A stretch of 64,000 nt of DNA from Vagococcus allomyrinae (GTDB taxonomy: Bacteria > Bacillota > Bacilli > Lactobacillales > Vagococcaceae): NCBI RefSeq assembly GCF_017829975.1, contig NZ_JAEEGA010000021.1, positions 44,823 through 108,822 of the forward strand, written 5' to 3'. Shown piece after piece: positions 16,864 to 25,215 of the stretch. Position 1 is the first letter of the stretch, and each line of letters begins with the position of its first letter. The notes below the pieces were generated by a model. The model ran no database searches, was not told where the DNA came from, and saw only the letters and a list, made by a program, of their open reading frames with translations. Position numbers and translations under genes: made by a program.

Positions 16864-17553
16864 ATGGAGCTAGGTTTACAACTGAAAAAATATCGAACTG
16901 AGCGGAAATGGACTCAAAAAGAGTTAGCTAGCATTATCAATGTTTCAGATAAAACGATCTCTAGTTGGGAAAATAATCGCTCATATCCCGATATTGCCAT
17001 GTTGGTTAGCCTTAGTAATACATTTAATATTTCGTTAGATGAATTTATAAAAGGAGATACGGCGATGGTGAAAACAATTGATAGGAACTTAAAACTCAGA
17101 AAGGTTTATAAAGTGTGGTTATTATTATTTCTATTTGTCATAGTGACCAGTATTTTGTTTCTCAGTCTTTATCAAAATAAAAATCAATGGGTAGATAGAG
17201 TTAATCCGTTGATGGAGATGAAAATAGGTTATACGACATTGCCTAAAGAAGTGACCTATAATAATGGGGAAAGATACAGCCTTATCAAATCTGAAAAGGG
17301 TGAACGACAATTTCCAGATGATTATAAGAACATGCTCGTAATTGATGGCCCTTTTGGCGAATTCAGCACGTTAAGCTTTTCTGGCGGTCAGTCTCCCGAG
17401 GGACAAAACTATGCCATGGTCCAGCATAAGGGGCTATATGTTAGAAGAATTTCTTTTATTTCTTGGGAATCTATTCCAGGTATCATTAGGGATAAAATGA
17501 ACAAAGAATACGTAGAAATACCCAGACATGAGGGATCTGTTGAGAGCAAGTAG
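16864..17553 (+). CDS. XRE-family regulator with one membrane helix and an extracytoplasmic domain
   Basis: The 229 residues have an N-terminal XRE helix-turn-helix (1-62, WTQKELASIINVSDKTISSW). A single transmembrane helix spans about 84-104, and roughly 120 residues are predicted outside the membrane. This is the design of a one-step transmembrane sensor-regulator. AAAGGAATG precedes the ATG. It is transcribed opposite to, and sits between, the two sortase-like paralogues, so it is a natural candidate to control them. This link is inference. The extracytoplasmic part matches no family I recognise. Confidence 0.82.
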   Translation: MELGLQLKKYRTERKWTQKELASIINVSDKTISSWENNRSYPDIAMLVSLSNTFNISLDEFIKGDTAMVKTIDRNLKLRKVYKVWLLLFLFVIVTSILFLSLYQNKNQWVDRVNPLMEMKIGYTTLPKEVTYNNGERYSLIKSEKGERQFPDDYKNMLVIDGPFGEFSTLSFSGGQSPEGQNYAMVQHKGLYVRRISFISWESIPGIIRDKMNKEYVEIPRHEGSVESK

Positions 17554-17646
17554 TTTGATTGGAAGGTAACGTTCTTAGGGCAGTGCTAAAAGGGGAAAGA
17601 CGTAACTGGTAAGAGGCTGTTGAGCCGAATGAGAGAAGGTAAAAGC

Positions 17647-17688
17647 AAATATGAAGGTTGCGCTTATCTGAAGGCAACCTTCATATTT
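17647..17688. terminator. bidirectional terminator between the XRE gene and sortase-like copy 2
   Basis: A perfect 15-base stem AAATATGAAGGTTGC / GCAACCTTCATATTT lies between convergent genes. Confidence 0.85.
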
Positions 17689-17695
17689 ACTTTAT

Positions 17696-18610
17696 TCAAC
17701 TTGCGCGAGCTACCACGATCAGATTAACTGCGTCGTTCACACAAGTCTGTAATGTAATTCGTTCACCGCCGCCAGTTCCGATGATGTCATCAGCGTAGCT
17801 TTGACCATCGGCAATGCCAGTGGCGTAGTCATCTACCTGAAAGAGTTGGTCAACCGTATAGTAAGTTGGTGTGCCACTGCCGTCAGTGACGATTATTTGG
17901 CTACCAGTACTTAGTGAGAAGAGCACATTAAAAATCCCTGGGTTATGACCAATAAAATGCGTATTAGCCCCGTCATTTCCAGACTGAACAGCAGCACCTC
18001 CCCATGTGGCAATCATATTGGGATTGCTGTCAATCACTTGTTGGCCACTACTTTGGCCTGCATTTTGATAGGGAATCGCAAGTCCTCCAATATACATGGT
18101 ATAAGGTGCCCAAGTTGTTTCAGCAACAGTTGCTACTTGGGGTTCTTCGACGATTTGTTCGGCGGCTTCTTCGTAAATGGGTTCTTCAGCAGTTGCAACC
18201 TCGTCAATTATGGGTTGTTCGTCACTAACGGCTTCTGCTTTTTCAGGTGCATTAACTTGAACGACAATTGTTTTAGAAGTTTTGTTGTGAGCGGCATCTT
18301 CAGCCGTAATGATGACATTGTGTGAGCCTATTTTCTGGTTAGAAAAGTCGCTGGCAGTTAGCTTGACGGCCTTATCAACATTGTCAGTAGCAGTGACTCC
18401 ATCAAGAACATTGATGGACTCCCCTTGAGTGATAACCCAATCCTTTTGCCCGCTAATGACAGGTGGTTCACTGTCTTTTTTTTCAGTGATAACTGTTTCT
18501 TTTTGGACTTCCTTGGCTGTTAATTCTTTGTTTTGGATATAGGACAAAGTTCCGGCAAGGCTCATGACAATTACTAAGGATACACCGCTAATAAGAATGT
18601 TTTTTTTCAT
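17696..18610 (-). CDS. secreted Ig-like (DUF5011) protein with C-terminal sortase-like domain, copy 2
   Basis: The 304 residues follow the same plan as copy 1: signal anchor (4-23), Ig-like DUF5011 domain (about 46-122, EPPVISGQKDW), Glu/Ala-rich linker, and sortase-like domain with His218/His222 (THFIGHN) and Cys290 (TLQTC). The classical sortase Arg is again missing after the Cys (CVNDAVNLIVVARAS). The start is ATG 18610 because GGAGGGATTTACG precedes it; the open frame extends five codons. The Ig domain and linker diverge more between the copies than the C-terminal domain does, as expected for a duplication with selection on the C-terminal fold. Confidence 0.75.
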   Translation of the reverse strand: MKKNILISGVSLVIVMSLAGTLSYIQNKELTAKEVQKETVITEKKDSEPPVISGQKDWVITQGESINVLDGVTATDNVDKAVKLTASDFSNQKIGSHNVIITAEDAAHNKTSKTIVVQVNAPEKAEAVSDEQPIIDEVATAEEPIYEEAAEQIVEEPQVATVAETTWAPYTMYIGGLAIPYQNAGQSSGQQVIDSNPNMIATWGGAAVQSGNDGANTHFIGHNPGIFNVLFSLSTGSQIIVTDGSGTPTYYTVDQLFQVDDYATGIADGQSYADDIIGTGGGERITLQTCVNDAVNLIVVARAS

Positions 18611-18902
18611 CGTAAATCCCTCCACAAATAGTTAATGGTGACATTTTTTTGTCGACAAAAAATAGCAATCACATTTTTTACAAGACTATAATAATAAAAA
18701 TTTGAAAAAATGTGAAGCGTTATTTTTAGAACTTTTTGTGAAATTTTTTAGAAAAAGAAGAGATGATACAGGTTACCAACTATATCGGTTCTGTTAAACA
18801 GTTGCTTAATGTTGTTCGCATCGAGTGTTGCTTCTTAAAGAATTTTCAATCGAGTTAAGAACCTGTTAAACTGTGGAGAGAAGAGCAAAAGGGAGCGAGT
18901 GG

Positions 18903-19436
18903 GTGAAATTAGCAGAAGAGGTTAATTTATTAGAAAATCCTCGAATCATCATGAGGTTAAATGTGGCGTCGTTAGCCGTATGCATTGGAATTTTTGTCAG
19001 TTATTGGCTGTTGGACGTGTCAATTAGGTTTGAATTTTCGTTGTTAGGGTTTGTGATATTTATCTTAGTCATGATGTTATCCTTTGCTTTACACGAAGTC
19101 ATTCATGGCTTGTTCTTTTGGTTGTTTAATAAACAACAAAAAGTTAAGTATGGATACAAGAACGGTATGCTGTATGCTACGTCACCAGGTTCCTTTTATA
19201 CTAAAAAGGCGTTTTTAATCATTGCCTTAGGGCCATTTATTGGGTTGACTCTTTTATATTTGGCGATCGGATTAGTTTATCCGAGTGTGGCTTACCAGCT
19301 TTTTGCGATCCATACGGCAGGGTGTGTGGGTGATTTCTATTATGTTTATTTATTGGCTAAGAAGCCAAAAAAGGTATGGGTTGAAGATACTGAAGTGGGA
19401 ATCAGTTTTTATTATCAAACGGAAGGCGGTCAGTAG
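18903..19436 (+). CDS. DUF3267 membrane zinc metallopeptidase-like protein
   Basis: The 177-residue integral membrane protein contains the zincin motif HEVIHG within a hydrophobic helix. A second helix pair (LIIALGPFIGLTLLYLAIG) and a C-terminal VEDTEVGISFY, typical of the DUF3267 family, follow. I use GTG 18903 because AAAAGGG lies ten bases before it; the frame is open from GTG 18873. It ends directly at the start codon of the MBL-fold gene, so it is translationally coupled to it. The substrate is unknown. Confidence 0.82.
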   Translation: MKLAEEVNLLENPRIIMRLNVASLAVCIGIFVSYWLLDVSIRFEFSLLGFVIFILVMMLSFALHEVIHGLFFWLFNKQQKVKYGYKNGMLYATSPGSFYTKKAFLIIALGPFIGLTLLYLAIGLVYPSVAYQLFAIHTAGCVGDFYYVYLLAKKPKKVWVEDTEVGISFYYQTEGGQ

Positions 19437-20207
19437 ATGGAATGGTTTACTCTGGAACGACTTGATCAGCAGACGGTCGCAATTAGTGAGTATGGTCATT
19501 GGGAAAAGGTTCGTTCTTTTTTATTAATGGGACAGAAAGAGGCGCTGCTAATTGATACGGGACTGGGAATTGGTTCGATTAAAGACGTGGTCGAGGGCTT
19601 AACAGATCTACCTATAAGAGTCGTCTTAACCCACGTTCACTGGGATCACATTGGCGGGGTAGGTGAATTTGATAATTGTAATGTTCATCCTTTAGATCAG
19701 GAGTGGTTGGAGCAGGGGATTCCTGTTTGGGACACTGTCAGTGTTCGCAAAGAATTAATGAGGGAGTTATCCCAACCATTGCCAGCTGATTTTGATATCA
19801 GTCGTTTTGAGTTGTTTAAAGGGTGTCCCACGGGACATTTGTTAGATAGTATGGAGATTGATTTAGGTGGGCGAAAGGTTTGTGTGATTCACACACCAGG
19901 GCACTCTCCAGGTCATGTCTCATTTATTGATACGAATGGTTATCTCTTTCCAGGAGATTGTTTGTATAGCTCAGAAACACCCATTTATGGAAATTATCCT
20001 TCAACTAGCCCTCAAGACTTGGTGAGATCATTGGAAAAATTAGCCAATCTACCAGGCATTCAGCGAATTTTTGGTTCTCATAATCAGTTAGAGATCTGGG
20101 TGAGTTCCCAAGAGTTACGAGATAGTGTTACCTATCTGAGAGAGAACGACTTAGTGAGGCACGGAACGGGCCTTCATCAGTTTAGAGCCTTTCGTTTACT
20201 TTTTTAG
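19437..20207 (+). CDS. MBL-fold metallo-hydrolase
   Basis: The 256-residue protein carries the metallo-beta-lactamase motif THVHWDHIGG, the HTPGHSPGH metal ligand loop, Asp in FPGDCLY and a terminal GSHN His. It is a cytoplasmic hydrolase of unknown substrate, in the glyoxalase II / lactonase-like branch. The stop of the DUF3267 gene abuts its ATG. It is the middle gene of a likely three-gene unit with a GNAT gene 24 bases downstream. Confidence 0.88.
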   Translation: MEWFTLERLDQQTVAISEYGHWEKVRSFLLMGQKEALLIDTGLGIGSIKDVVEGLTDLPIRVVLTHVHWDHIGGVGEFDNCNVHPLDQEWLEQGIPVWDTVSVRKELMRELSQPLPADFDISRFELFKGCPTGHLLDSMEIDLGGRKVCVIHTPGHSPGHVSFIDTNGYLFPGDCLYSSETPIYGNYPSTSPQDLVRSLEKLANLPGIQRIFGSHNQLEIWVSSQELRDSVTYLRENDLVRHGTGLHQFRAFRLLF

Positions 20208-20231
20208 TCAGAAGACCAGGAGATGATAGAG

Positions 20232-20753
20232 ATGAATATTGATATACGCAAAATTTCAGAGAGTAACCAACAAGATATTTTCCTGCCAAATGAGCCTTTT
20301 GAATTACGGGGAAGGTTAATTGTCTCCCGCGTAGCTGAAAAATGGCATTATCGAAAAGAACTGATGACGCCGGTTGAAATGATTTTTCCAGATGAAACTT
20401 ATGATTATGGCAAGTTGACGGCTAAAGGTTTTGTTTTAGGTGCATACTTGGAATCAACCTGTGTGGGTTTGGCAATCATGGAAGATGACTGGATGAAACA
20501 CATGTATTTGGCAGATTTGAAAGTCAGTCAACTAGCACGGAGATTAGGTGTTGGGCAAAAGTTGATTGCGGAGGCTTTTCGCTTGGCGAAGGAACGGAAC
20601 TATCAAGGAATTTATACGATTGGACAGGATAATAATTTGAACGCCTGTGAATTTTATTTGAAAGTTGGATTTGAAATAGGTGGCTTAAACACTCGGGGCT
20701 ATCAGTACACAGCGCAAGAGGAAAAGTCGGATATTTATTTTTATTTGAGTTAA
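20232..20753 (+). CDS. GNAT-family N-acetyltransferase
   Basis: The 173-residue protein has the acetyl-CoA-binding loop pattern VSQLARRLGVGQKLIAEAF near 100-118 and the C-terminal NACEFYLKVGFE motif typical of GNAT enzymes. AGGAG ten bases ahead favours ATG 20232 over ATG 20223. It is last in the DUF3267-MBL-GNAT unit and is followed by a strong terminator. The acceptor substrate is unknown. Confidence 0.87.
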   Translation: MNIDIRKISESNQQDIFLPNEPFELRGRLIVSRVAEKWHYRKELMTPVEMIFPDETYDYGKLTAKGFVLGAYLESTCVGLAIMEDDWMKHMYLADLKVSQLARRLGVGQKLIAEAFRLAKERNYQGIYTIGQDNNLNACEFYLKVGFEIGGLNTRGYQYTAQEEKSDIYFYLS

Positions 20754-20758
20754 CCAAG

Positions 20759-20799
20759 AACGTGAGTCTCGTGTCATATCACTGGACTCACGTTTTTTT
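20759..20799 (+). terminator. terminator after the GNAT gene
   Basis: The stem AACGTGAGTC / GACTCACGTT is followed by seven T residues. Confidence 0.87.
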
Positions 20800-20807
20800 A
20801 TGGCTAA

Positions 20808-21667
20808 TTAGTTTAATTTCCGTGAGATTACGGCTTTGCCGCCCACTAAAACTTGCGTTAAACGGCGTTCTGTGGCGGTCACTTTAACAAATATTTGGCC
20901 GGTTTTGTCTAAAGCGAGGCGCCCTTGCTTAAATTCATAAGTGGTATCGCCGGTTGCTTGAGTTTCTTGAAACAAATAGCAAGCCAAGGCGCCATTTGAT
21001 GTACCTGTAGCGTATTCTTCATCAATGCCAACATAAGGGGCGAAGTTGCGACAGTTGATAGGTCGTTGGTTGTCTTCGAAAGCGAAGACATGATAGCCGA
21101 TAATATCTAGTTCTTCAGATATTTTGCTAATCGCTTTGAAATCTGGTCTGATTTTCTCCAGTAACTCGCTGTTCTTAAGAGGGATTATTAAATCCTTTAA
21201 GCCTGTCGAGACAATTTTTAACGGATAGTCGTTAGCGAAATCTGTCACAACTAACCCTAACGAGTTGGCAACTTGTTGGTTGTTTGGTTGGTCGTTAAAA
21301 AAATCGGCATAGTTTGTTCCATAAAGACCATGTTGTCTTGAGAAATCGTAACGCCTAAATTACCTGCTAAGGTTTCGATCATCAGCGTGCCAGCTGCCAG
21401 TTTTGCCAGTTGTTTTAAGAGGCTGAAGGCAGCAATTGTGGCATGACCACATAAAGAGACTTCGGCTAATGGTGTAAAATAGCGTAAGTGGAACTTTCTT
21501 TCATTTGTTCTTTTGACAAAGGCCGTTTCTGAATAGCCTAAGTCAGCGGCTATCATTTGCATCTCCGCAGTTGACAGCTCTTCCTCTGGCGCCAACAATC
21601 TTACACCAGCAAGGTCGCCACCATGGCCGTTATAAGTAAAACTGCGAACTTCGTATAAAGTTGTCAT
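20808..21667 (-). pseudogene. PhzF-family isomerase, frameshifted in a homopolymer
   Basis: Two minus-strand frames make one PhzF-like protein. The N-terminal part (21667 to about 21303) has YNGHGGDLAGVRLL and the catalytic-Glu region YSETAFV, then SLCGHATIA. The C-terminal part (to 20808) has FAPYVGIDEEYATGTSNGA. The frame changes at a run of seven A at 21297-21303 (seven T in the coding sense). One extra T would give an uninterrupted protein of about 286 residues reading PIFFNDQPNNQQ across the joint. GGGGGAG precedes the start. This could be a true loss, phase variation or a sequencing error. Confidence 0.85.
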
Positions 21668-21696
21668 AGGCTCCCCCTTTTTAATTAAATAATGGA

Positions 21697-22668
21697 TTAA
21701 ATCGAGTCGTAAAGCGTCATGCTAGGAACAATTTGTTTATGGACAAAAGGTGCCGATGGATAGGCGGTTCTGTCTAGTAAAGTGTCGACTGCTAGTTCCC
21801 CCATGAAGGTTAAATCAGTGGCTACATTGGTGATTTTTGGCTGTGACATGCGAGTGAATTCCGTATTGTCAAAACAAATAATCGCAATATCCTTAGGGAT
21901 GATTAGACCTTTGGATTGGAGATAGGAATTCAGCATGAAGGCGAGCCCTGAGTTGGCACAAAACCAAGCATCTGGTTGGGTTTTTAGTTGATTTAACTTT
22001 GTAAATAAAGCGCCTTGGCTCTCCTCAATTTCGGTAATGATAAACTCTGAAGCAAAGGGCAATGAAAAATGTTCGAGAGCACGTTTGAAGCCACGGTAAC
22101 GCTCTAAATAGCTAGGTGAAAAGGTAATGTCACCGATAAAACCGATTGTCTGGTACTGATGTTCATGCAACAGGGCAACAGCGGAAAAGACCCCGTCTGT
22201 ATTTTTCGTCAAAATGGCATCGGCTGCTAGCAATGGGTCGTGATGATCAACGATGACGGTTGGTAACTGACTGTCAATCAATTTTTTGATGTAACGGTTG
22301 TCGCTGTGTGAAAGGACGATAATCCCGTCATAAAGAGCCAGGTCGACGGGAATCGTCAGTGTTTCAATATGTTCCTGCCGTATTTCCTGAATAGTTAATT
22401 GCCCATTCAGGTCACTGCATTTATCTTGGATACTTTTAACAATCTCCCCGAAAAAACTGGTTTGTGACAGGGCGAACTCGGTAGCAAACAAAATAAAGTG
22501 TTGCTTGGTCGCCCGTTCTTCATAATGATAGCCCAGTGATGCAGCAGCTGCTATTACCTCTTTTTTAGTGGCGTCACTGACACCTTTTTTATTTCGTAAG
22601 GCTTGGGATACTGAATTTTTGGAAATGCCTAAGTGATCTGCGATATCTTGCATCGTTACTTTAGCCAA
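21697..22668 (-). CDS. LacI-family transcriptional regulator
   Basis: The 323 residues have an N-terminal LacI helix-turn-helix (VTMQDIADHLGISKNSVSQA) and a periplasmic-binding-protein-like sugar-sensing domain (about 60-320, including IGDITFSPSYLERYRGFKRA). I favour TTG 22668 because GAGGTG lies six bases before it; a GTG at 22677 is the longer option but overlaps that site. It is divergent from the mannoside ABC-GH130 operon and probably controls it, with the sugar or its phosphate as inducer. Its own promoter spacer contains the ACATTACAA repeat, which suggests autoregulation. Confidence 0.87.
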   Translation of the reverse strand: MAKVTMQDIADHLGISKNSVSQALRNKKGVSDATKKEVIAAAASLGYHYEERATKQHFILFATEFALSQTSFFGEIVKSIQDKCSDLNGQLTIQEIRQEHIETLTIPVDLALYDGIIVLSHSDNRYIKKLIDSQLPTVIVDHHDPLLAADAILTKNTDGVFSAVALLHEHQYQTIGFIGDITFSPSYLERYRGFKRALEHFSLPFASEFIITEIEESQGALFTKLNQLKTQPDAWFCANSGLAFMLNSYLQSKGLIIPKDIAIICFDNTEFTRMSQPKITNVATDLTFMGELAVDTLLDRTAYPSAPFVHKQIVPSMTLYDSI

Positions 22669-22711
22669 TGGATTCACCTCATGTAATTTTTGTCAGTCAT
22701 TATAACTCCCA

Positions 22712-22777
22712 TTGTAATGTAAAGATACCAGAGAACACAAGCCGGAAAGTCTGGAAATTAGGTATTTAACATTACAA
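22712..22777. repeat. TTGTAATGT / ACATTACAA inverted repeat, candidate operator pair
   Basis: TTGTAATGT (22712-22720) and its exact complement ACATTACAA (22769-22777) lie in the divergent region. TGTAAT also recurs near 22795, 22900 and 22909. A binding site for the adjacent LacI regulator is possible, although LacI operators usually have a central CG. Confidence 0.4.
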
Positions 22778-22940
22778 AAAAATGACAAACTACCTGTAAT
22801 GAAAGGTCTAGATCGTTTAATTAAGTGAAATAGCATCAAAAAAAACATCGTTAATCACTGGTTCTCTGATTTTTTGTGATATAAAATCTCTAATCTGTTT
22901 TGTAATTATTTGTAATCATAATTAATAATTAATTATATTG

Positions 22941-22969
22941 TTGACAATCGTAATGGCAGGTGCTAAAAT
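22941..22969 (+). promoter_or_regulatory. promoter of the mannoside ABC-GH130 operon
   Basis: A consensus TTGACA (22941-22946) and TAAAAT (22964-22969) have a 17-base spacer. The start codon is about 40 bases beyond the expected transcription start. Confidence 0.82.
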
Positions 22970-22983
22970 TTTGGGTGTAAGAT

Positions 22984-22997
22984 AGAAACCGTTTACT
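22984..22997 (+). promoter_or_regulatory. cre-like / LacI-family operator just downstream of the promoter
   Basis: AGAAACCGTTTACT matches the inner positions of the CcpA cre consensus and differs at both ends. Placed between the transcription start and the ribosome site, it could act as a roadblock for CcpA or the neighbouring LacI protein. Confidence 0.5.
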
Positions 22998-23017
22998 TAA
23001 ATAGGAGGGTCAAGAAT

Positions 23018-24337
23018 ATGAAACGAATGAAATGGCTAATTGGTTTGTCAACAGCGTTGTTGTGTGGAGCGCTACTAACTGGTTGCGGCACTAAAAAAGA
23101 AACTAATACCGATACCGATGGTAAAACAAAAGTAACTTTTTGGGCAGCACCTAATCCTACTCAATTAAAGTATTGGGAAGAAATGGCAACTGAATTTGGT
23201 AAAAGTCAGTCAGATATTGTGGTGGAAGTCTCTCAAATGAAGGAGAGTCCATCATCTGAAGCAACGATTCAGTCGGCGATTGCTTCAAAGACGGCACCGA
23301 CATTATCTGAAAATATCAACCGAAGTTTTGCGGCGCAGTTAGCTGCCAGTGAGGCAATCTTACCGATTGATGAGCAAAAAGGATTTGATGATATTGTTAA
23401 AGGACGAAACATGACCAAAACAATTGACAGTTGGCAGTTTTCAGATGGCGAACAATTTGTTCTCCCGGTTTATTCTAACCCGATTCTATTTGCATGGAAT
23501 TTAGAATTACTGAAGGAGTTAGGTTACAATGAGCCACCGAAAACCTATTCTGAGTTGTTGGAAGTCGGCAAAAAGTTAAAAGACAAACATCCAGATAAAG
23601 TGATGTGGGCCAAAAAAGATTTAGCGGACCCAACGGCGTGGATGCGCTGGTTTGATTTCTTCCCATTGTACAATGGTGCTAGTGAAGGTAGTAGTTTTGT
23701 TGAGGCTAACAAGGTATCGGCCGATGATCAGGCAGTCGAAGATGTGTTAACGCTAGTCAGTAAGTTGCAAAAAGAAGACTTATTGTTGACGGGTGAATCA
23801 ACGGATCCCTTTGAAAATAGTATTAGTTTGATGGCTGATTTAGGCCCATGGACCTTCCCGAACTGGGCGGAAAAGTATCCAGAGCTGACTTATGGGGAAA
23901 GTTATACCATTGCAACGCCTGTCGTTCCCGATCGATTAAAAGCGGCTGAAACGGTTTCTACCTATGCGGATGCCAAAGGGATTGTCATGTATGCCCAAGC
24001 TGGCGAAAAAGAACAAGCAGCAGCGATGAAGTTCCTGAAATTTGTTTACGGAGATGAGACTCACGATGCGAAGTTCCTTGAAGTGACAAGTTTAATTCCT
24101 GCTCGTGACGATGCAACAGAAAATGCTGCTTTTAAAGAGTATTTTGAGGCTCATCCGGAGATGGCTGCTTACGCAGAGAACGTGCCATACGCAGTTCCAG
24201 CCATGGATAATGAATTGTACAATGACATCCAGCAAACATTTGGCGAACAGACGTGGGTACCTGTCATTCGTGGGGAAAAAGCACCGGCAAAAGCTTGGAG
24301 TGAGGGTAAAAAAGCGATTGAAGGAGTGCTTCCTTAA
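23018..24337 (+). CDS. ABC sugar transporter, substrate-binding lipoprotein
   Basis: The 439-residue family 1 extracellular binding protein has a lipoprotein signal with lipobox LLTGC (Cys23). KVTFWAAPNPTQ and WMRWFDFFPLYNGAS segments are typical of sugar-binding proteins. TAGGAGGG precedes the ATG. It is the first gene of a four-gene operon with two permeases and a GH130 phosphorylase, so the ligand is probably a beta-mannoside oligosaccharide. No MsiK-type ATPase gene is present, so a shared ATPase encoded elsewhere is expected. Confidence 0.9.
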   Translation: MKRMKWLIGLSTALLCGALLTGCGTKKETNTDTDGKTKVTFWAAPNPTQLKYWEEMATEFGKSQSDIVVEVSQMKESPSSEATIQSAIASKTAPTLSENINRSFAAQLAASEAILPIDEQKGFDDIVKGRNMTKTIDSWQFSDGEQFVLPVYSNPILFAWNLELLKELGYNEPPKTYSELLEVGKKLKDKHPDKVMWAKKDLADPTAWMRWFDFFPLYNGASEGSSFVEANKVSADDQAVEDVLTLVSKLQKEDLLLTGESTDPFENSISLMADLGPWTFPNWAEKYPELTYGESYTIATPVVPDRLKAAETVSTYADAKGIVMYAQAGEKEQAAAMKFLKFVYGDETHDAKFLEVTSLIPARDDATENAAFKEYFEAHPEMAAYAENVPYAVPAMDNELYNDIQQTFGEQTWVPVIRGEKAPAKAWSEGKKAIEGVLP

Positions 24338-25215
24338 TGAAGAAGCAAAACAATAAATTGGGCTGGTTATTTACCAGTCCTTATCTCATTTTTACGTTGA
24401 TTTTTTTCCTATTGCCTTTATTCTGGTCAGTTTGGTTGGCTGTGACTGACTGGAATATGATCTCTCCCAGGATTAATTTTGTGGGGCCGGATAATTTTAT
24501 TGCGGCCTTTAAGAACCCCGCCATTCAAGCGGCCTTTGTGGTGACGTATAAGTTTTTATTAGTATTTGTGCCCTTAGCTTTAGCAATGTCCATGATGATT
24601 GCCTTATTGGTCAATAGCTTGCCTAAGTTAAAGGGGCTTTATATGGTGGCCTTTTTCCTGCCTTATTTGTCGAGTGGAGTAGTGACTTCTTTGATTGTCA
24701 AAGGTCTTTTATCCTATAACGGTCCGTTGAACACCTTCCTGCGAGAGCAGTGGGGAATGAACATTGATTGGTTAGGTAATCCTGCGACCTCAATTTTTAT
24801 TGTTTCCTTAATGATTGCTTGGAAAATGTCAGGTTATTACGGCCTAATTTTAATATCGGGTCTAGCCAGTATTAATCAGGAAATCTATGAAGCGGCCGCC
24901 ATTGATGGAGCTTCAAAATGGACAACTTTTTGGAAGATAACCTTTCCGATGCTTTATCCTGCCTTTTTCACCGTCACTGTTTTGGCAGTGGGGATTAGTT
25001 TTGGTATCTTTACTGAAGTTTATCAGTTAACAGGAGGAGGACCTAATTTTGCTACTAATACCTGGCAAATGGAGATTTACAATCAAGCCTTTGTCAATTT
25101 AAAATCGGGTTATGCGTCGGCGATTGCTTTAATGGCTGCGGTGGTGACGTTTGCTTCGATTGGTGTGATTCGAACGATGTTAGAGAAATGGGGGGAACGA
25201 AATGGTTGGTCATAA
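24337..25215 (+). CDS. ABC sugar permease, MalF/UgpA type
   Basis: The 292-residue protein has about six helices. The cytoplasmic EAA loop reads EAAAIDGASKWTTFWKITFP near 185-205, where the ATPase docks. Its start overlaps the previous stop by one base, so translation is coupled. It partners the permease downstream in importing the oligosaccharide. Confidence 0.9.
   Translation: MKKQNNKLGWLFTSPYLIFTLIFFLLPLFWSVWLAVTDWNMISPRINFVGPDNFIAAFKNPAIQAAFVVTYKFLLVFVPLALAMSMMIALLVNSLPKLKGLYMVAFFLPYLSSGVVTSLIVKGLLSYNGPLNTFLREQWGMNIDWLGNPATSIFIVSLMIAWKMSGYYGLILISGLASINQEIYEAAAIDGASKWTTFWKITFPMLYPAFFTVTVLAVGISFGIFTEVYQLTGGGPNFATNTWQMEIYNQAFVNLKSGYASAIALMAAVVTFASIGVIRTMLEKWGERNGWS

Noticed and set aside
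24105..24356. 83-residue frame overlapping the binding-protein gene
   Set aside because: It is an out-of-frame shadow of the binding protein, rich in Arg/Lys/Trp, and has no ribosome site.
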